A stretch of DNA of 64,000 bases from a virus. Position numbers and translations under genes: made by a program. The notes beneath the pieces were generated by a model, which saw only the letters and a list, made by a program, of their open reading frames with translations, was not told the origin of the DNA and did not search any database. Below, in pieces: positions 31,477-38,353 of the stretch. Where the stretch lies: the IMG/VR virus record IMGVR_UViG_3300021356_000009, positions 1-64,000 of that record; one strand, 5' to 3'. Each line of letters opens with the position of its first letter. Positions within the stretch are counted from its first letter, which is position 1.

Positions 31477-31998
31477 GTCGAAGTTATGAATAACTGTGAT
31501 GTTCTTTCCTGTAGGGGGAGCAGTACCAAAATCTAAATAATATCCTGCTGTTTTTCCTGCAGGATTTTGTACTAATGTATAGTTTGTTGTAGGTACTTGG
31601 TATACGTTTTCGATAAAAACAAATAAACTTTGTGGGTTGTTTGCAAAACTTGTAGGATCTTCTGGATCTTGATTGTCTAAAGGTCCAAATTGTGTTTCTA
31701 CATCATCAGCACCAGTAAATGTTTGTTGATGAATTACTGTAGCAGTACCCATTCTTATCTTTTTCCAGTCGCCTCCAATATATGCTTCCAACTTTCCATC
31801 TATAGGATCGCCTGGATTTGACTCGATTAAATATCTCATCATACCTTCTTCTGGTACAAGAGGTCTTTCAGTAGTATCACCTCTAGGCACAGTAACACTT
31901 TTTCTACCTTCTAAAGAAAACTCTCCATTAGGTCTAACGACATAACCTCTGCCTTCGACATTTTTAATGTTTGTTACTTGTTTTCTATAAAATTTCAT
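31471..31998 (-). CDS. Putative virion structural protein (175 aa)
   Basis: Begins MKFYRKQVTNIKNVEGRG and contains 'LVPEEGMMRYLIESN', 'LEAYIGGDWKKIRMG' and a C-terminal half with 'LFVFIENVYQVPTTNYTL' and 'ITVIHNFDK'. The MRY...LE.Y..G.W pattern also occurs on phage fibres (compare 'RPASPVDGYMRYNSTINSFE' in the 2063-residue fibre), where it forms a small beta domain. It is last of a run of four small genes sharing one late promoter. No enzyme signature. A neck, tail-end or fibre-accessory protein is plausible but unproven. Confidence 0.75.
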   Translation of the reverse strand: MKFYRKQVTNIKNVEGRGYVVRPNGEFSLEGRKSVTVPRGDTTERPLVPEEGMMRYLIESNPGDPIDGKLEAYIGGDWKKIRMGTATVIHQQTFTGADDVETQFGPLDNQDPEDPTSFANNPQSLFVFIENVYQVPTTNYTLVQNPAGKTAGYYLDFGTAPPTGKNITVIHNFDK

Positions 31999-32343
31999 TT
32001 AAATTTCCACGTAACTTAATGTGCCTGATAAGTTGTTTGGTGTTGTACTAAACACTACAATGCTGTCTCCAGCTTCTAAAACAATTTTTTCAGTATCCAT
32101 TACAAATGTTTCACCAGCTGATAAAGGTAATTCTTTAATTACCATATTAGCATTTCCAATACTACCTGTGCCACCATTGTTTACAATGTGCATAGTTAGC
32201 TTTGTTAAGCCCGCTAGGTCATTTGTAGGGTCTGGTGCTGCTGTATTAACTATCATTATAGTTGTAACAACATAGCTTTTATCAACAGGAACAGTAATTA
32301 TTGTTTGTGCTGTGTTAGTTATATCTAAATTATTAATAGCCAT
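31999..32343 (-). CDS. Small putative structural protein (114 aa)
   Basis: Starts MAINNLDITNTAQTII and is almost all short hydrophobic strands ('YVVTTIMIVNTA', 'NMVIKELPLSAGETFVMD', 'KIVLEAGDSIVVFS'), suggesting a beta-sandwich. It abuts the 175-residue gene with no spacer (stop followed directly by ATG). No family is recognised with confidence. Position among virion genes under a late promoter suggests a minor structural protein. Confidence 0.7.
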   Translation of the reverse strand: MAINNLDITNTAQTIITVPVDKSYVVTTIMIVNTAAPDPTNDLAGLTKLTMHIVNNGGTGSIGNANMVIKELPLSAGETFVMDTEKIVLEAGDSIVVFSTTPNNLSGTLSYVEI

Positions 32344-32353
32344 TTACTTTTCC

Positions 32354-33325
32354 TTAAAATATTAGTCCAAATAGCACAGCAGTTCTATAACTTGCAAGTT
32401 CACCTGTCCTAGTTGCAGTTTGATATTTAACACCTGTGTCTTTAATACTTGTTGTATCGTGATATAATTGCACACCTGCTGTTGGAGCAGGTGGAGAGCT
32501 ACCACTTACATCACTGTCTATTTGTAAAACATCGGCAACCTTAACGACTCCTCCTCCAGCAGCAATAAGATTTAAGTCATCGCCACTATTAGTTGAACTT
32601 ATTGTAGTTCCTTGTATGGTTAAATCGTATATACTAGCTGAAGATGTACCGTATACTGCACGGTTGAATCCATCAACTTGTATTCTTACAATACTATCAA
32701 CACCTGTATTATCAAAATCTTCAGCAGATACTAATGTATCTCCTTGTGCAATCGAGCTAGGAGGGTTAGCACCTGTAAAACCAGTAATATAATCAATTAC
32801 CCATTTTCTATTTGGTATATCGTCGTCACCTACAACATAATTTTCGTAGTCAGCAGCCATAGCTCTAAGAGGATTACTACCTGCATCAAATACAAGAGGA
32901 CCTCCTCCTGAGTCTATGCTATTAGTTACAATACCTGCTGTATTTTCTGTGCCGTTACTGTCAACTAGTTTAAACTTAAATGCGCCTAATCCTTGTGTTG
33001 CGTTTACAGGATCATCATAAGGCGCACTCTCGTCAAAAACTAATCTGGCATTTGGTAAATTACCACGCACAATTTCAATACCTGATTCGGCAGCAATACC
33101 ACTTCCTGGTGTTATTCCCAATCCAGTTTCATTAATATTTAAACGAACAATTCTATCTTCAACATCTAATTCAGTTGTGTTAATAGTTGTTTGCTCGCCT
33201 TGGACAATTAAATCACCTGAAATAATCACTCTACCAACATCAACACCTGTATGTAATACAATGTCGCCGCCTGGTTGAACTGCTATTCTATAATCGCCGC
33301 CGGGTATATCAAGCATTTTACTCAT
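32354..33325 (-). CDS. Putative fibre-like structural protein (323 aa)
   Basis: Residues ~30-70 (GRVIISGDLIVQGEQTTINT, then LDVEDRIVRLNINE) are clearly related to the repeated 'GNLTVQGTTTTVES..TT.DPVLR' module of the giant fibres. The protein also carries 'GIEIVRG', 'RKWVIDYITGF' and an Ile/Gly-rich C-terminal half. It is thus a short member of the same fibre family, perhaps an adaptor or small fibre. It lies 10-14 bases from its neighbours in the same unit. No catalytic motif seen. Confidence 0.75.
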   Translation of the reverse strand: MSKMLDIPGGDYRIAVQPGGDIVLHTGVDVGRVIISGDLIVQGEQTTINTTELDVEDRIVRLNINETGLGITPGSGIAAESGIEIVRGNLPNARLVFDESAPYDDPVNATQGLGAFKFKLVDSNGTENTAGIVTNSIDSGGGPLVFDAGSNPLRAMAADYENYVVGDDDIPNRKWVIDYITGFTGANPPSSIAQGDTLVSAEDFDNTGVDSIVRIQVDGFNRAVYGTSSASIYDLTIQGTTISSTNSGDDLNLIAAGGGVVKVADVLQIDSDVSGSSPPAPTAGVQLYHDTTSIKDTGVKYQTATRTGELASYRTAVLFGLIF

Positions 33326-33339
33326 ACGTCATTATGCCT

Positions 33340-33726
33340 TTATTGTGAGTCTACGTTTGCACCTGCATCGTCTGCACCAGGATGCTCGCCTGCTGACCAA
33401 CTTACTTTTGCAACATCAGCTGTTCCGCCTTCGTATTGGATCTTACGATTGTAAAATCTTGTAACTTGAACTGTTGATGAATCGTCAAGTGTTGCGTGTA
33501 CTGTAAAATCACCTGCTACTAATGAAGCATTTGCTTTATTAACAAGGGTTAATACTTCTGATGTTGTACCATCTGTTACAGTAAATTTGTTTGCTGATCT
33601 TTGGTTTACAATCCAAGCTGGTGTTGTTGCACCTGCTACTTCACTGCCACCTGTAAAAAAGTAACGTGTGACTAGGATTTTGCCTGCGCCTTGACCAAAA
33701 TGTCTTTTATTTAATGGACGTCCCAT
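33340..33726 (-). CDS. Small putative structural protein (128 aa)
   Basis: Begins MGRPLNKRHFGQGAGKILVT with a strong AAGGAG Shine-Dalgarno 6 nt upstream. The rest is beta-rich and polar ('AWIVNQRSANKFTVTDG', 'VTRFYNRKIQYEGG') and ends in an acidic tail (HPGADDAGANVDSQ). It is the first gene after a late promoter, so a late virion component is likely. Proteins of this kind occur beside gp23 in marine T4-like phages, but I do not recognise an assigned function. Confidence 0.7.
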   Translation of the reverse strand: MGRPLNKRHFGQGAGKILVTRYFFTGGSEVAGATTPAWIVNQRSANKFTVTDGTTSEVLTLVNKANASLVAGDFTVHATLDDSSTVQVTRFYNRKIQYEGGTADVAKVSWSAGEHPGADDAGANVDSQ

Positions 33727-33806
33727 TTGTTTCTCCTTTTTGACGTTCTAAGTCTACGGGGTTGGTTCCCCATAAGTCCTCATCAAGAGGTTCTCCTCTG
33801 ACAATG

Positions 33807-33814
33807 TATTTATC
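33807..33814 (-). promoter_or_regulatory. Late promoter GATAAATA(C)
   Basis: GATAAATACATTGTC on the minus strand, immediately downstream of a terminator U-tract and ~80 bases before the 128-residue gene. It shares GATAAATACATT with the promoter at 2293-2300. Confidence 0.7.
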
Positions 33815-33815
33815 A

Positions 33816-33850
33816 AAAAAGAAAAAAGCTCGCACAGCGGCGAGCTTTTT
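33816..33850 (-). terminator. Strong rho-independent terminator
   Basis: A 10-bp stem (AAAAAGCTCG/CGAGCTTTTT) with an 8-nt loop is followed on the minus strand by a TTTTTTCTTTTTT tract. The stem also ends in five T on the plus strand, so weak bidirectional activity is possible. It closes the candidate small RNA and insulates the structural unit downstream. Confidence 0.85.
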
Positions 33851-34061
33851 AAATAAAAGGTGGGTGAAGGACTTGGGTATACCTCCAACTGCACGTCTAG
33901 ATACCTGTCTATGTTACGTACAGAACCTTGCTCCGCTTAGTATTGCGATGTGCGTACTGCTTGTCTCCAAACTCTACGCCGGGCACTACCCCTAGCAAGT
34001 GCGCTTACCTTCTCTAGAAACAAAGTTATTAGCGCCAACCCATATAACAACGTCTTGTTAT
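33816..34061 (-). ncRNA. Candidate small RNA of about 245 nt behind the capsid gene
   Basis: The interval has its own sigma70-like promoter (34068-34095) and a strong terminator, holds no convincing start codon plus ribosome-binding site, and is more G/C-rich than the surrounding genes. Local pairing is visible, for example GCACT/AGTGC around 33980-34000 and GTACGT/ACGTGC around 33890-33920. It is not a tRNA: no T-loop GTTCRA with an acceptor stem was found. It does not match tmRNA features I can recognise. Identity and target unknown; existence is inferred from promoter-terminator spacing. Confidence 0.45.
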
Positions 34062-34067
34062 GTTATT

Positions 34068-34095
34068 AATATAACACAACTAAAATAAAAGTCAA
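34068..34095 (-). promoter_or_regulatory. Sigma70-type promoter of the candidate small RNA
   Basis: TTGACT, 16-bp spacer, TATATT on the minus strand. The -35 element overlaps the stop codon of the 28-residue gene. The expected start is near 34061. It differs from the late promoters, so the RNA could be made by host polymerase early in infection. Confidence 0.5.
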
Positions 34096-34178
34096 CCTTT
34101 TTTTAATAAAAAGTTAATCTTTTTTTCACGATGTTGTTTGATTAGTTGCTTGAAGCACCAAAACGTGAATCTATCCAT
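34092..34178 (-). CDS. Small basic peptide gene (28 aa)
   Basis: ATG preceded by AACGAGGAGAAGTGTT, one of the best Shine-Dalgarno sequences in the window (AGGAG, 7-nt spacing). The product begins MDRFTFWCFKQLIKQ and ends INFLLKKG: an aromatic N-terminus and a Lys/Arg-rich amphipathic helix, with no long membrane segment. It lies after the gp23 terminator behind a variant late promoter and before the small-RNA promoter. No family is recognised. Its length is short for certainty, but the ribosome-binding site argues for translation. Confidence 0.5.
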   Translation of the reverse strand: MDRFTFWCFKQLIKQHREKKINFLLKKG

Positions 34179-34255
34179 AACACTTCTCCTCGTTAAAGGT
34201 TAAAGTGCGTTCCTTCGCCTTATGCTACTTCCGTCCCGTAGGATGAACGTAATAA

Positions 34256-34263
34256 TATTTAGT
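34256..34263 (-). promoter_or_regulatory. Possible variant late promoter ACTAAATA
   Basis: ACTAAATA on the minus strand directly after the gp23 terminator, about 80 bases before the 28-residue gene. It keeps the TAAATA core but not the preceding base or following C. The same octamer occurs at 54106-54113 in front of the baseplate operon. Confidence 0.35.
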
Positions 34264-34264
34264 C

Positions 34265-34292
34265 AAAAAAATAGGCCCCGTAGGGCCTATTT
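34265..34292 (-). terminator. Rho-independent terminator of gp23
   Basis: A 10-bp stem (AAATAGGCCC/GGGCCTATTT) with a TACG loop runs into a T-tract on the minus strand, 20 bases past the gp23 stop codon. A perfect intrinsic terminator closing the head-gene transcript. Confidence 0.9.
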
Positions 34293-34312
34293 CTATTCTG
34301 TTAAAGCTAAAC

Positions 34313-35479
34313 TTAGCTAAAGCTAACTGCACCGTTAGTAATAGCAACTTTACCTAAGTAATCAGCTGCGTTACCAAGCGATGATGCTGTGTTTGATAGC
34401 TCGACATATCCGTAACGTGTCATGAAGCTCACGACTGGCTCGAATGTGCCTGGATCAAGTACAACACCTGAACTCATTAGCGGGATGTATGGGCAATAGA
34501 ACGCTGGTGCGTCTGACTCGCTTGATCCTTTGTAACCAATAAGTACAGCTTCGCTGTCTGCTGCATATGAATCTACATATACACGCATTGCATTGTTTAG
34601 TGTACCAACCATTTTTGTGTTAGTTGGTGCTTCAAATGTTCCCTCAGTTGTACGTGCAAACGCTGAAGTTGTTGCAGACTGTAGGATTGTTAGTGCAAAT
34701 GGGCTAACAACCGCATAGTTACCTGCGCCTCTACGTGTACGCTGAGCGATCAAGTTTGCAACTCTGTTGACTTGTACTGCTAGTGCAGCGTGTTCGTCAC
34801 CAACGAATGTTGCAGTACCTGAAACTGCTGACTGATCATATGTTTCAGATGCTGTTCCAGCTAGTGAACGTAGTGAAGCAAGAACTTCTTGGTCGATCTC
34901 AGCAGTAATTTCCTGCGCAAGAGCTGCCATGATTTCAGCTTCAATATCGATACCATGCTGTGACTGTGCATCCTGAGCTGCCTCAAAGGTCCAACGTGCT
35001 GATAGCTTACGTGTTTTAGCTTCAACAGTTTGCTTTAAGATCTGAATGCTTAGTCTGTTACCAGCTACACCTTCTAGCGATCCTGTTGTGCTTGGAGCAG
35101 CAGAGGAGCTTGGTGCACCTGAATATGATTCAGCGATTTTGAACGGTGATAGAGCCTCTTCACCTGCTGTTGCGCCGTTGTTTCCATCAGCGTAACGAAC
35201 ACGTAAAGTGTGGATCTGACCAACTGGTCCTGTCATCGGCTGCACACCAACTAGTTCATTTGCAATGACTGTTGGCATAACACGTCTGATGACTGGTAAA
35301 ATAACTCTGTTTAGAGTTGCGACATTACCGGCAGAAGTAGCACCAGCTGTAGCAGATTCTGAAAGATACTTGCGAGTATTTTCTAGTGTTGATTCCATTA
35401 CAGCTTTCTTGTTGCCTTGTAGGCCTTCGACAAGAGCGGCTTTTGTTTCCTGCCAGCGACTTTCTAGTAGTTCTGACAT
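34313..35479 (-). CDS. 23: Major capsid protein gp23
   Basis: Forms the hexamers of the T4-type head. Residues ~45-100 (SAGNVATLNRVILPVIRRVM, TVIANELVGVQPMTGPVGQI, HTLRVRYA) are the hallmark of the gp23 family, and 'RRGAGNYAVVSPFALTILQS' and 'FYCPYIPLMSSGVVLDPGTF' mark the C-terminal half. At 388 residues it is short against T4 gp23 (521), largely because the region between the N-arm and 'RLSIQILKQTVEAKTRKLSA' is compact, so the surface insertion domain is reduced. An LSE-type sequence near residue 40 is a candidate gp21 cleavage site. Shine-Dalgarno AAGGAG, 7-nt spacing; 10 bases after gp22. Order 21-22-23 as in T4. Confidence 0.97.
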   Translation of the reverse strand: MSELLESRWQETKAALVEGLQGNKKAVMESTLENTRKYLSESATAGATSAGNVATLNRVILPVIRRVMPTVIANELVGVQPMTGPVGQIHTLRVRYADGNNGATAGEEALSPFKIAESYSGAPSSSAAPSTTGSLEGVAGNRLSIQILKQTVEAKTRKLSARWTFEAAQDAQSQHGIDIEAEIMAALAQEITAEIDQEVLASLRSLAGTASETYDQSAVSGTATFVGDEHAALAVQVNRVANLIAQRTRRGAGNYAVVSPFALTILQSATTSAFARTTEGTFEAPTNTKMVGTLNNAMRVYVDSYAADSEAVLIGYKGSSESDAPAFYCPYIPLMSSGVVLDPGTFEPVVSFMTRYGYVELSNTASSLGNAADYLGKVAITNGAVSFS

Positions 35480-35489
35480 TATAATCTCC

Positions 35490-36584
35490 TTAATTAATTC
35501 CAGCTAGACGTTTAATGTCCACGACATTATTATCGTCTGCCTTACTACTAACGTTAGTATTTTCTCTGTTGCCTGTTACTTCTTTGCCTTCTGTTAATGG
35601 TGCCTTCTGCTTTGCTGGAGTTTTACCGTCGATAACTGCCGGTAGGTACTTATCAAACGATTCACGAAGTTTCTTCGTTTGAACACTTTCCAGTAAGTCT
35701 GTCATGATTTCGCGCTGGTCTTTTCCTAATGGACCTACCAACTCGTTCATAATTTTGTTGCGTTCTGCTGATTCAATTAGTTGCATTTTTTCTGCTTCTT
35801 TTGATTCAGCTAGTGCTTTTGCTTCATCAGCTGCTGCTTTTGCTTCTGCAAGTTGTTGATCTTTAACATCTACAACTTTTAGTAGTTTAGCAGTTTCACT
35901 CTTTTCGTTAAGATAAGAGTTTGTATATTCTGAAGCAAACGCTTCGAATAACTTACGACCGAAGTCGTTTTGACGTGCAGTGTCAATGTCTTCTTTAAGA
36001 GCTGTAATTTCATTTTTCAATGTGTTTTGTACAGTTTCAGAAACCATTTTTGCACTGCGTTCAATGAACTTAGCTTTTACTTTGTTAATATGCTCTTTAC
36101 CTTCGCGGATTAGGCGTACCTTAGTTTCGGCTAAATCTTTTTTGTCGATATCAAATTCTGCAATTTCTTTAGCTAGAGCCTCTACAACAAATTCTTCTAG
36201 TTTGGCAAAGTTTTCCGCCATTCTAACTTGATCTTCGTGTAGTTCGTTAATTTCTTTACCTAGCTGCTCCATTACAAAACCTTTAAGTAGATCTGCATTT
36301 TCACGCTGAGCAACAGCATATTTTGCTTTTGCTTCAGCTAATTGTGCGCGATCTTCTACAAATTCTGCAACTTCTGCTGTTAGTTTTTCAGAAACCATTG
36401 CATCGATTGCTTCAACCATAGTTGCCTTGTCATGCTCGTATTTTTGAGCAAATTCCTCACGGAGTTCGGCAGTTACAGCTAAACGATTCTCTTGAATCTT
36501 AGCATTCCATGCTTCTTCGATTTGAGCTCTGATGTCTTCGGAAACTACGTCATTTTCAAATAGTGTCTTCAGTGCATCTATCAT
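35490..36584 (-). CDS. 22: Prohead scaffold protein gp22
   Basis: Forms the inner core around which gp23 assembles and is later degraded by gp21. The protein is almost wholly helical and charged (EDRAQLAEAKAKYAVAQREN, 'AEAKAAADEAKALAESKEAE') with coiled-coil heptads over residues ~20-290, and ends with a disordered tail 'NNVVDIKRLAGIN'. I choose the ATG giving MIDALKTLFENDVVSED because AAGGAG lies 6 nt before it. An upstream GTG (36602) would overlap the gp21 stop and contain that Shine-Dalgarno within the coding region. Length 364, longer than T4 gp22 (269) but typical of marine relatives. Confidence 0.92.
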   Translation of the reverse strand: MIDALKTLFENDVVSEDIRAQIEEAWNAKIQENRLAVTAELREEFAQKYEHDKATMVEAIDAMVSEKLTAEVAEFVEDRAQLAEAKAKYAVAQRENADLLKGFVMEQLGKEINELHEDQVRMAENFAKLEEFVVEALAKEIAEFDIDKKDLAETKVRLIREGKEHINKVKAKFIERSAKMVSETVQNTLKNEITALKEDIDTARQNDFGRKLFEAFASEYTNSYLNEKSETAKLLKVVDVKDQQLAEAKAAADEAKALAESKEAEKMQLIESAERNKIMNELVGPLGKDQREIMTDLLESVQTKKLRESFDKYLPAVIDGKTPAKQKAPLTEGKEVTGNRENTNVSSKADDNNVVDIKRLAGIN

Positions 36585-36598
36585 TACATTCTCCTTGT

Positions 36599-37222
36599 TC
36601 ACTGGAGTTTGTTGATTATGTTAATCAACGATTCTTTTAAGTATTTTTGTGCCTTGTCATCATGTTTTGTTGCCTGAGCTAATTCGTATGCCTTATATCC
36701 GCCACGAGCATTCATTAAATGTTCGTAGATTGGTGTTGGGTATGCACCAGGGGCGCTTGGTTGTGCCACAACGTCCACAGTGATTATTTCAAAGTCCGAT
36801 ACTTCACCGGACCCATCTTCTCTTACGTTACCAGATCCCCTAGAGGAGACACCTAGTTTAACTCCGCTTTCAAGCATTGTTTTAACTAACTGTCCCATAG
36901 GGGTTGGTAGAATTTTTAACTTGCCGTATCCGTTAGCATCGTCCATCCAAGTTTCAGATATCATATGACTAACACGATCTAAGTTAATATTAAGTCCTTC
37001 AGGATGATCAACTTCTCCGAGAACACTATATCCTCCATTAATTTGATCATTGAGAGTTTTGACAGCCCTGCCAATTTCATTTACAGGATATACACGCTGG
37101 TTAGCATTACGTATACCACCTTGAATGATAATGCCCTTCATATAAAGGTCTTTACCTTCATTAGCAGACTCTACAACCATCTTAGCCTGGTCGAATGTCA
37201 AGTTCTCTCGTAAGTTTTTCAT
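36599..37222 (-). CDS. 21: Prohead core protease gp21
   Basis: Serine protease of the T4 prohead family (peptidase S77) that trims capsid and core proteins during maturation. The likely catalytic histidine is in 'LGEVDHPEG' (~residue 72) and the serine in 'KLGVSSRGSG' (~residue 128); 'FEIITVDVVAQPSAPGA' is the conserved C-terminal strand. Length 207 agrees with T4 gp21 (212). It is placed directly before gp22 and gp23 as in T4 and follows the acidic core protein by 10 bases. Confidence 0.95.
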   Translation of the reverse strand: MKNLRENLTFDQAKMVVESANEGKDLYMKGIIIQGGIRNANQRVYPVNEIGRAVKTLNDQINGGYSVLGEVDHPEGLNINLDRVSHMISETWMDDANGYGKLKILPTPMGQLVKTMLESGVKLGVSSRGSGNVREDGSGEVSDFEIITVDVVAQPSAPGAYPTPIYEHLMNARGGYKAYELAQATKHDDKAQKYLKESLINIINKLQ

Positions 37223-37232
37223 ACCCTAGTCC

Positions 37233-38222
37233 TTACTTTGCTCTACGGCTGTCACCGTTGAGTGGGCTGTCTGCATCAGCTTTTGATGGAGCAGCACCTT
37301 TTTTCTCAGCACCGTGTCCTGGCTCAGTTTTACCAGCTTTTGCTGCTTTACCGCCTGGAACATTAACGTTACCTGCTGTTTCGTCTTTTGCGTTTAGATC
37401 ACCTAAGCCTGCGTGGTCGCCTGCTTCGTTGTCTTTACCTTGTGCAATGTTTGCTGTAGTTCCGCCCATATCGTTTTTGCCTGCAACTACTGATTTTGAG
37501 TTTGCACCGTTGTCTCCCATTTTACCAAATCCTGGATACTGGTCGCCACCGATTTTTTCTACATACTCACGCATTTCTTCAGCTGCTGACTTTGGCTGCT
37601 TTGATTCTTCGACTTCATCTTCTTCGTCTTCATCTTTGTCAGCTTCAAACGCATATGCTTCTTCTTCAGGCTTGTCCATGTCCATGTCCATGTCCATATC
37701 GCCTTCGTCGTCACCTTCGTCGTCGTCACCTTTGTCGTCGCCCATCATAGCTGCAAACTCATCTTTAAGCGCATCAAGTGCTGCTTCAAGATCGTCAAGT
37801 GCTGCTTCTGCGCCTTCAGGGGCATCGCCTTCATCACCTGGTTCTTCATCACCCATATCGCCAAGCTCTTTTTCTAGCTCATCGGTTGGATCTGCTTCCA
37901 TTGCTACTGGCTCATCCATAAACTCGTCTAGATCTTCGTCTGACTCATCTACTTCTTCGTCTGTTGCTTCATCAAGGTCTTCGTCTGACTCGTCTACTTC
38001 TTCGTCAGCTGCTTCGTCTAGATCTTCATCTGACTCATCAACTTCTTCTTCTGACTCATCTACTTCTTCGTCAGTTGTTTCTTCAACTTCTTCGTCCTCT
38101 AAAAGACCTTCGTAAATTTCTCTTGATTTTTCTACCACAATCTCGTGGAATAGTTCTTCAGCACCTTCTTTATCTTCGTTGATTAGGCGCTCAAGCATTT
38201 CTTCAAATTTGTTTGTTGACAT
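37233..38222 (-). CDS. Acidic prohead core protein (gp67/gp68-like position)
   Basis: Residues 1-40 (FEEMLERLINEDKEGAEELF, 'EIVVEKSREIYEGLLEDE') resemble the helical N-terminus of T4 small prohead core proteins. Residues ~45-215 are extremely acidic, with tandem 'DEEVDESDEDLDEA' repeats and 'GDMDMDMDMDKPEEE'. The C-terminal ~110 residues are Gly/Ala/Lys-rich and probably disordered. It sits immediately upstream of gp21-gp22-gp23, where T4 has genes 67 and 68, which supports a role in core assembly or head-length control. Good Shine-Dalgarno (TAGGAG) before the ATG. Sequence similarity outside the N-terminus is compositional only. Confidence 0.75.
   Translation of the reverse strand: MSTNKFEEMLERLINEDKEGAEELFHEIVVEKSREIYEGLLEDEEVEETTDEEVDESEEEVDESDEDLDEAADEEVDESDEDLDEATDEEVDESDEDLDEFMDEPVAMEADPTDELEKELGDMGDEEPGDEGDAPEGAEAALDDLEAALDALKDEFAAMMGDDKGDDDEGDDEGDMDMDMDMDKPEEEAYAFEADKDEDEEDEVEESKQPKSAAEEMREYVEKIGGDQYPGFGKMGDNGANSKSVVAGKNDMGGTTANIAQGKDNEAGDHAGLGDLNAKDETAGNVNVPGGKAAKAGKTEPGHGAEKKGAAPSKADADSPLNGDSRRAK
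37923..38072 (-). repeat. 45-bp acidic repeats in the prohead core gene
   Basis: Three units of ~15 codons encode DEEVDESDEDLDEA-type segments. Codon choices differ slightly between units, so the array is not brand-new, but length variation by slippage would stay in frame. Confidence 0.75.
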
Positions 38223-38268
38223 TGCTTTCTCCTATAAATGTATTATCCTATGGCTAGGCTGTCAATAG

Positions 38269-38276
38269 TATTTAAC
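38269..38276 (-). promoter_or_regulatory. Late promoter GTTAAATA(C)
   Basis: GTTAAATACTATTGAC on the minus strand, about 47 bases upstream of the acidic prohead core gene. It has the TAAATAC core with T instead of A at the second position. It probably drives the 21-22-23 head unit. Confidence 0.5.
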
Positions 38277-38298
38277 ATTATGAGGGAAATATGCGTAG

Positions 38299-38323
38299 AA
38301 ATAGGCTCAAAACGAGCCATTTT
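38299..38323 (-). terminator. Weak hairpin, possible terminator or attenuator
   Basis: GGCTC/GAGCC stem with a 5-nt loop, followed on the minus strand by TATTTCT. The T-tract is poor. It lies between two promoter-like sequences, after the radical SAM gene. Confidence 0.35.
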
Positions 38324-38337
38324 GCTTAATCTAAAGG

Positions 38338-38345
38338 TATTTACC
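38338..38345 (-). promoter_or_regulatory. Possible late promoter GGTAAATA(C)
   Basis: GGTAAATACC on the minus strand, 9 bases past the radical SAM stop. Identical octamer to the promoter at 8557-8564. A transcript from here would carry the GGCTC hairpin in its leader before the prohead core gene. Confidence 0.45.
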
Positions 38346-38353
38346 ATATAGAT

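Noticed and set aside
33700-33900. A minus-strand open frame upstream of the 128-residue gene reading 'GEPLDEDLWGTNPVDLERQ'
   Set aside because: It looks protein-like, but it has no ATG, GTG or TTG with a ribosome-binding site, runs through the terminator and late promoter, and overlaps the start of the real gene.
33840-34060. tRNA or tmRNA in the gp23-downstream interval
   Set aside because: No acceptor/T-arm combination, no GTTCRA loop and no CCA-type end was found on either strand.
37195-38115. A 306-codon Ser-rich plus-strand frame opposite the acidic core gene
   Set aside because: The Ser runs come from reading the antisense of GAA/GAT-rich codons; there is no ribosome-binding site and it covers a well-supported minus-strand gene.
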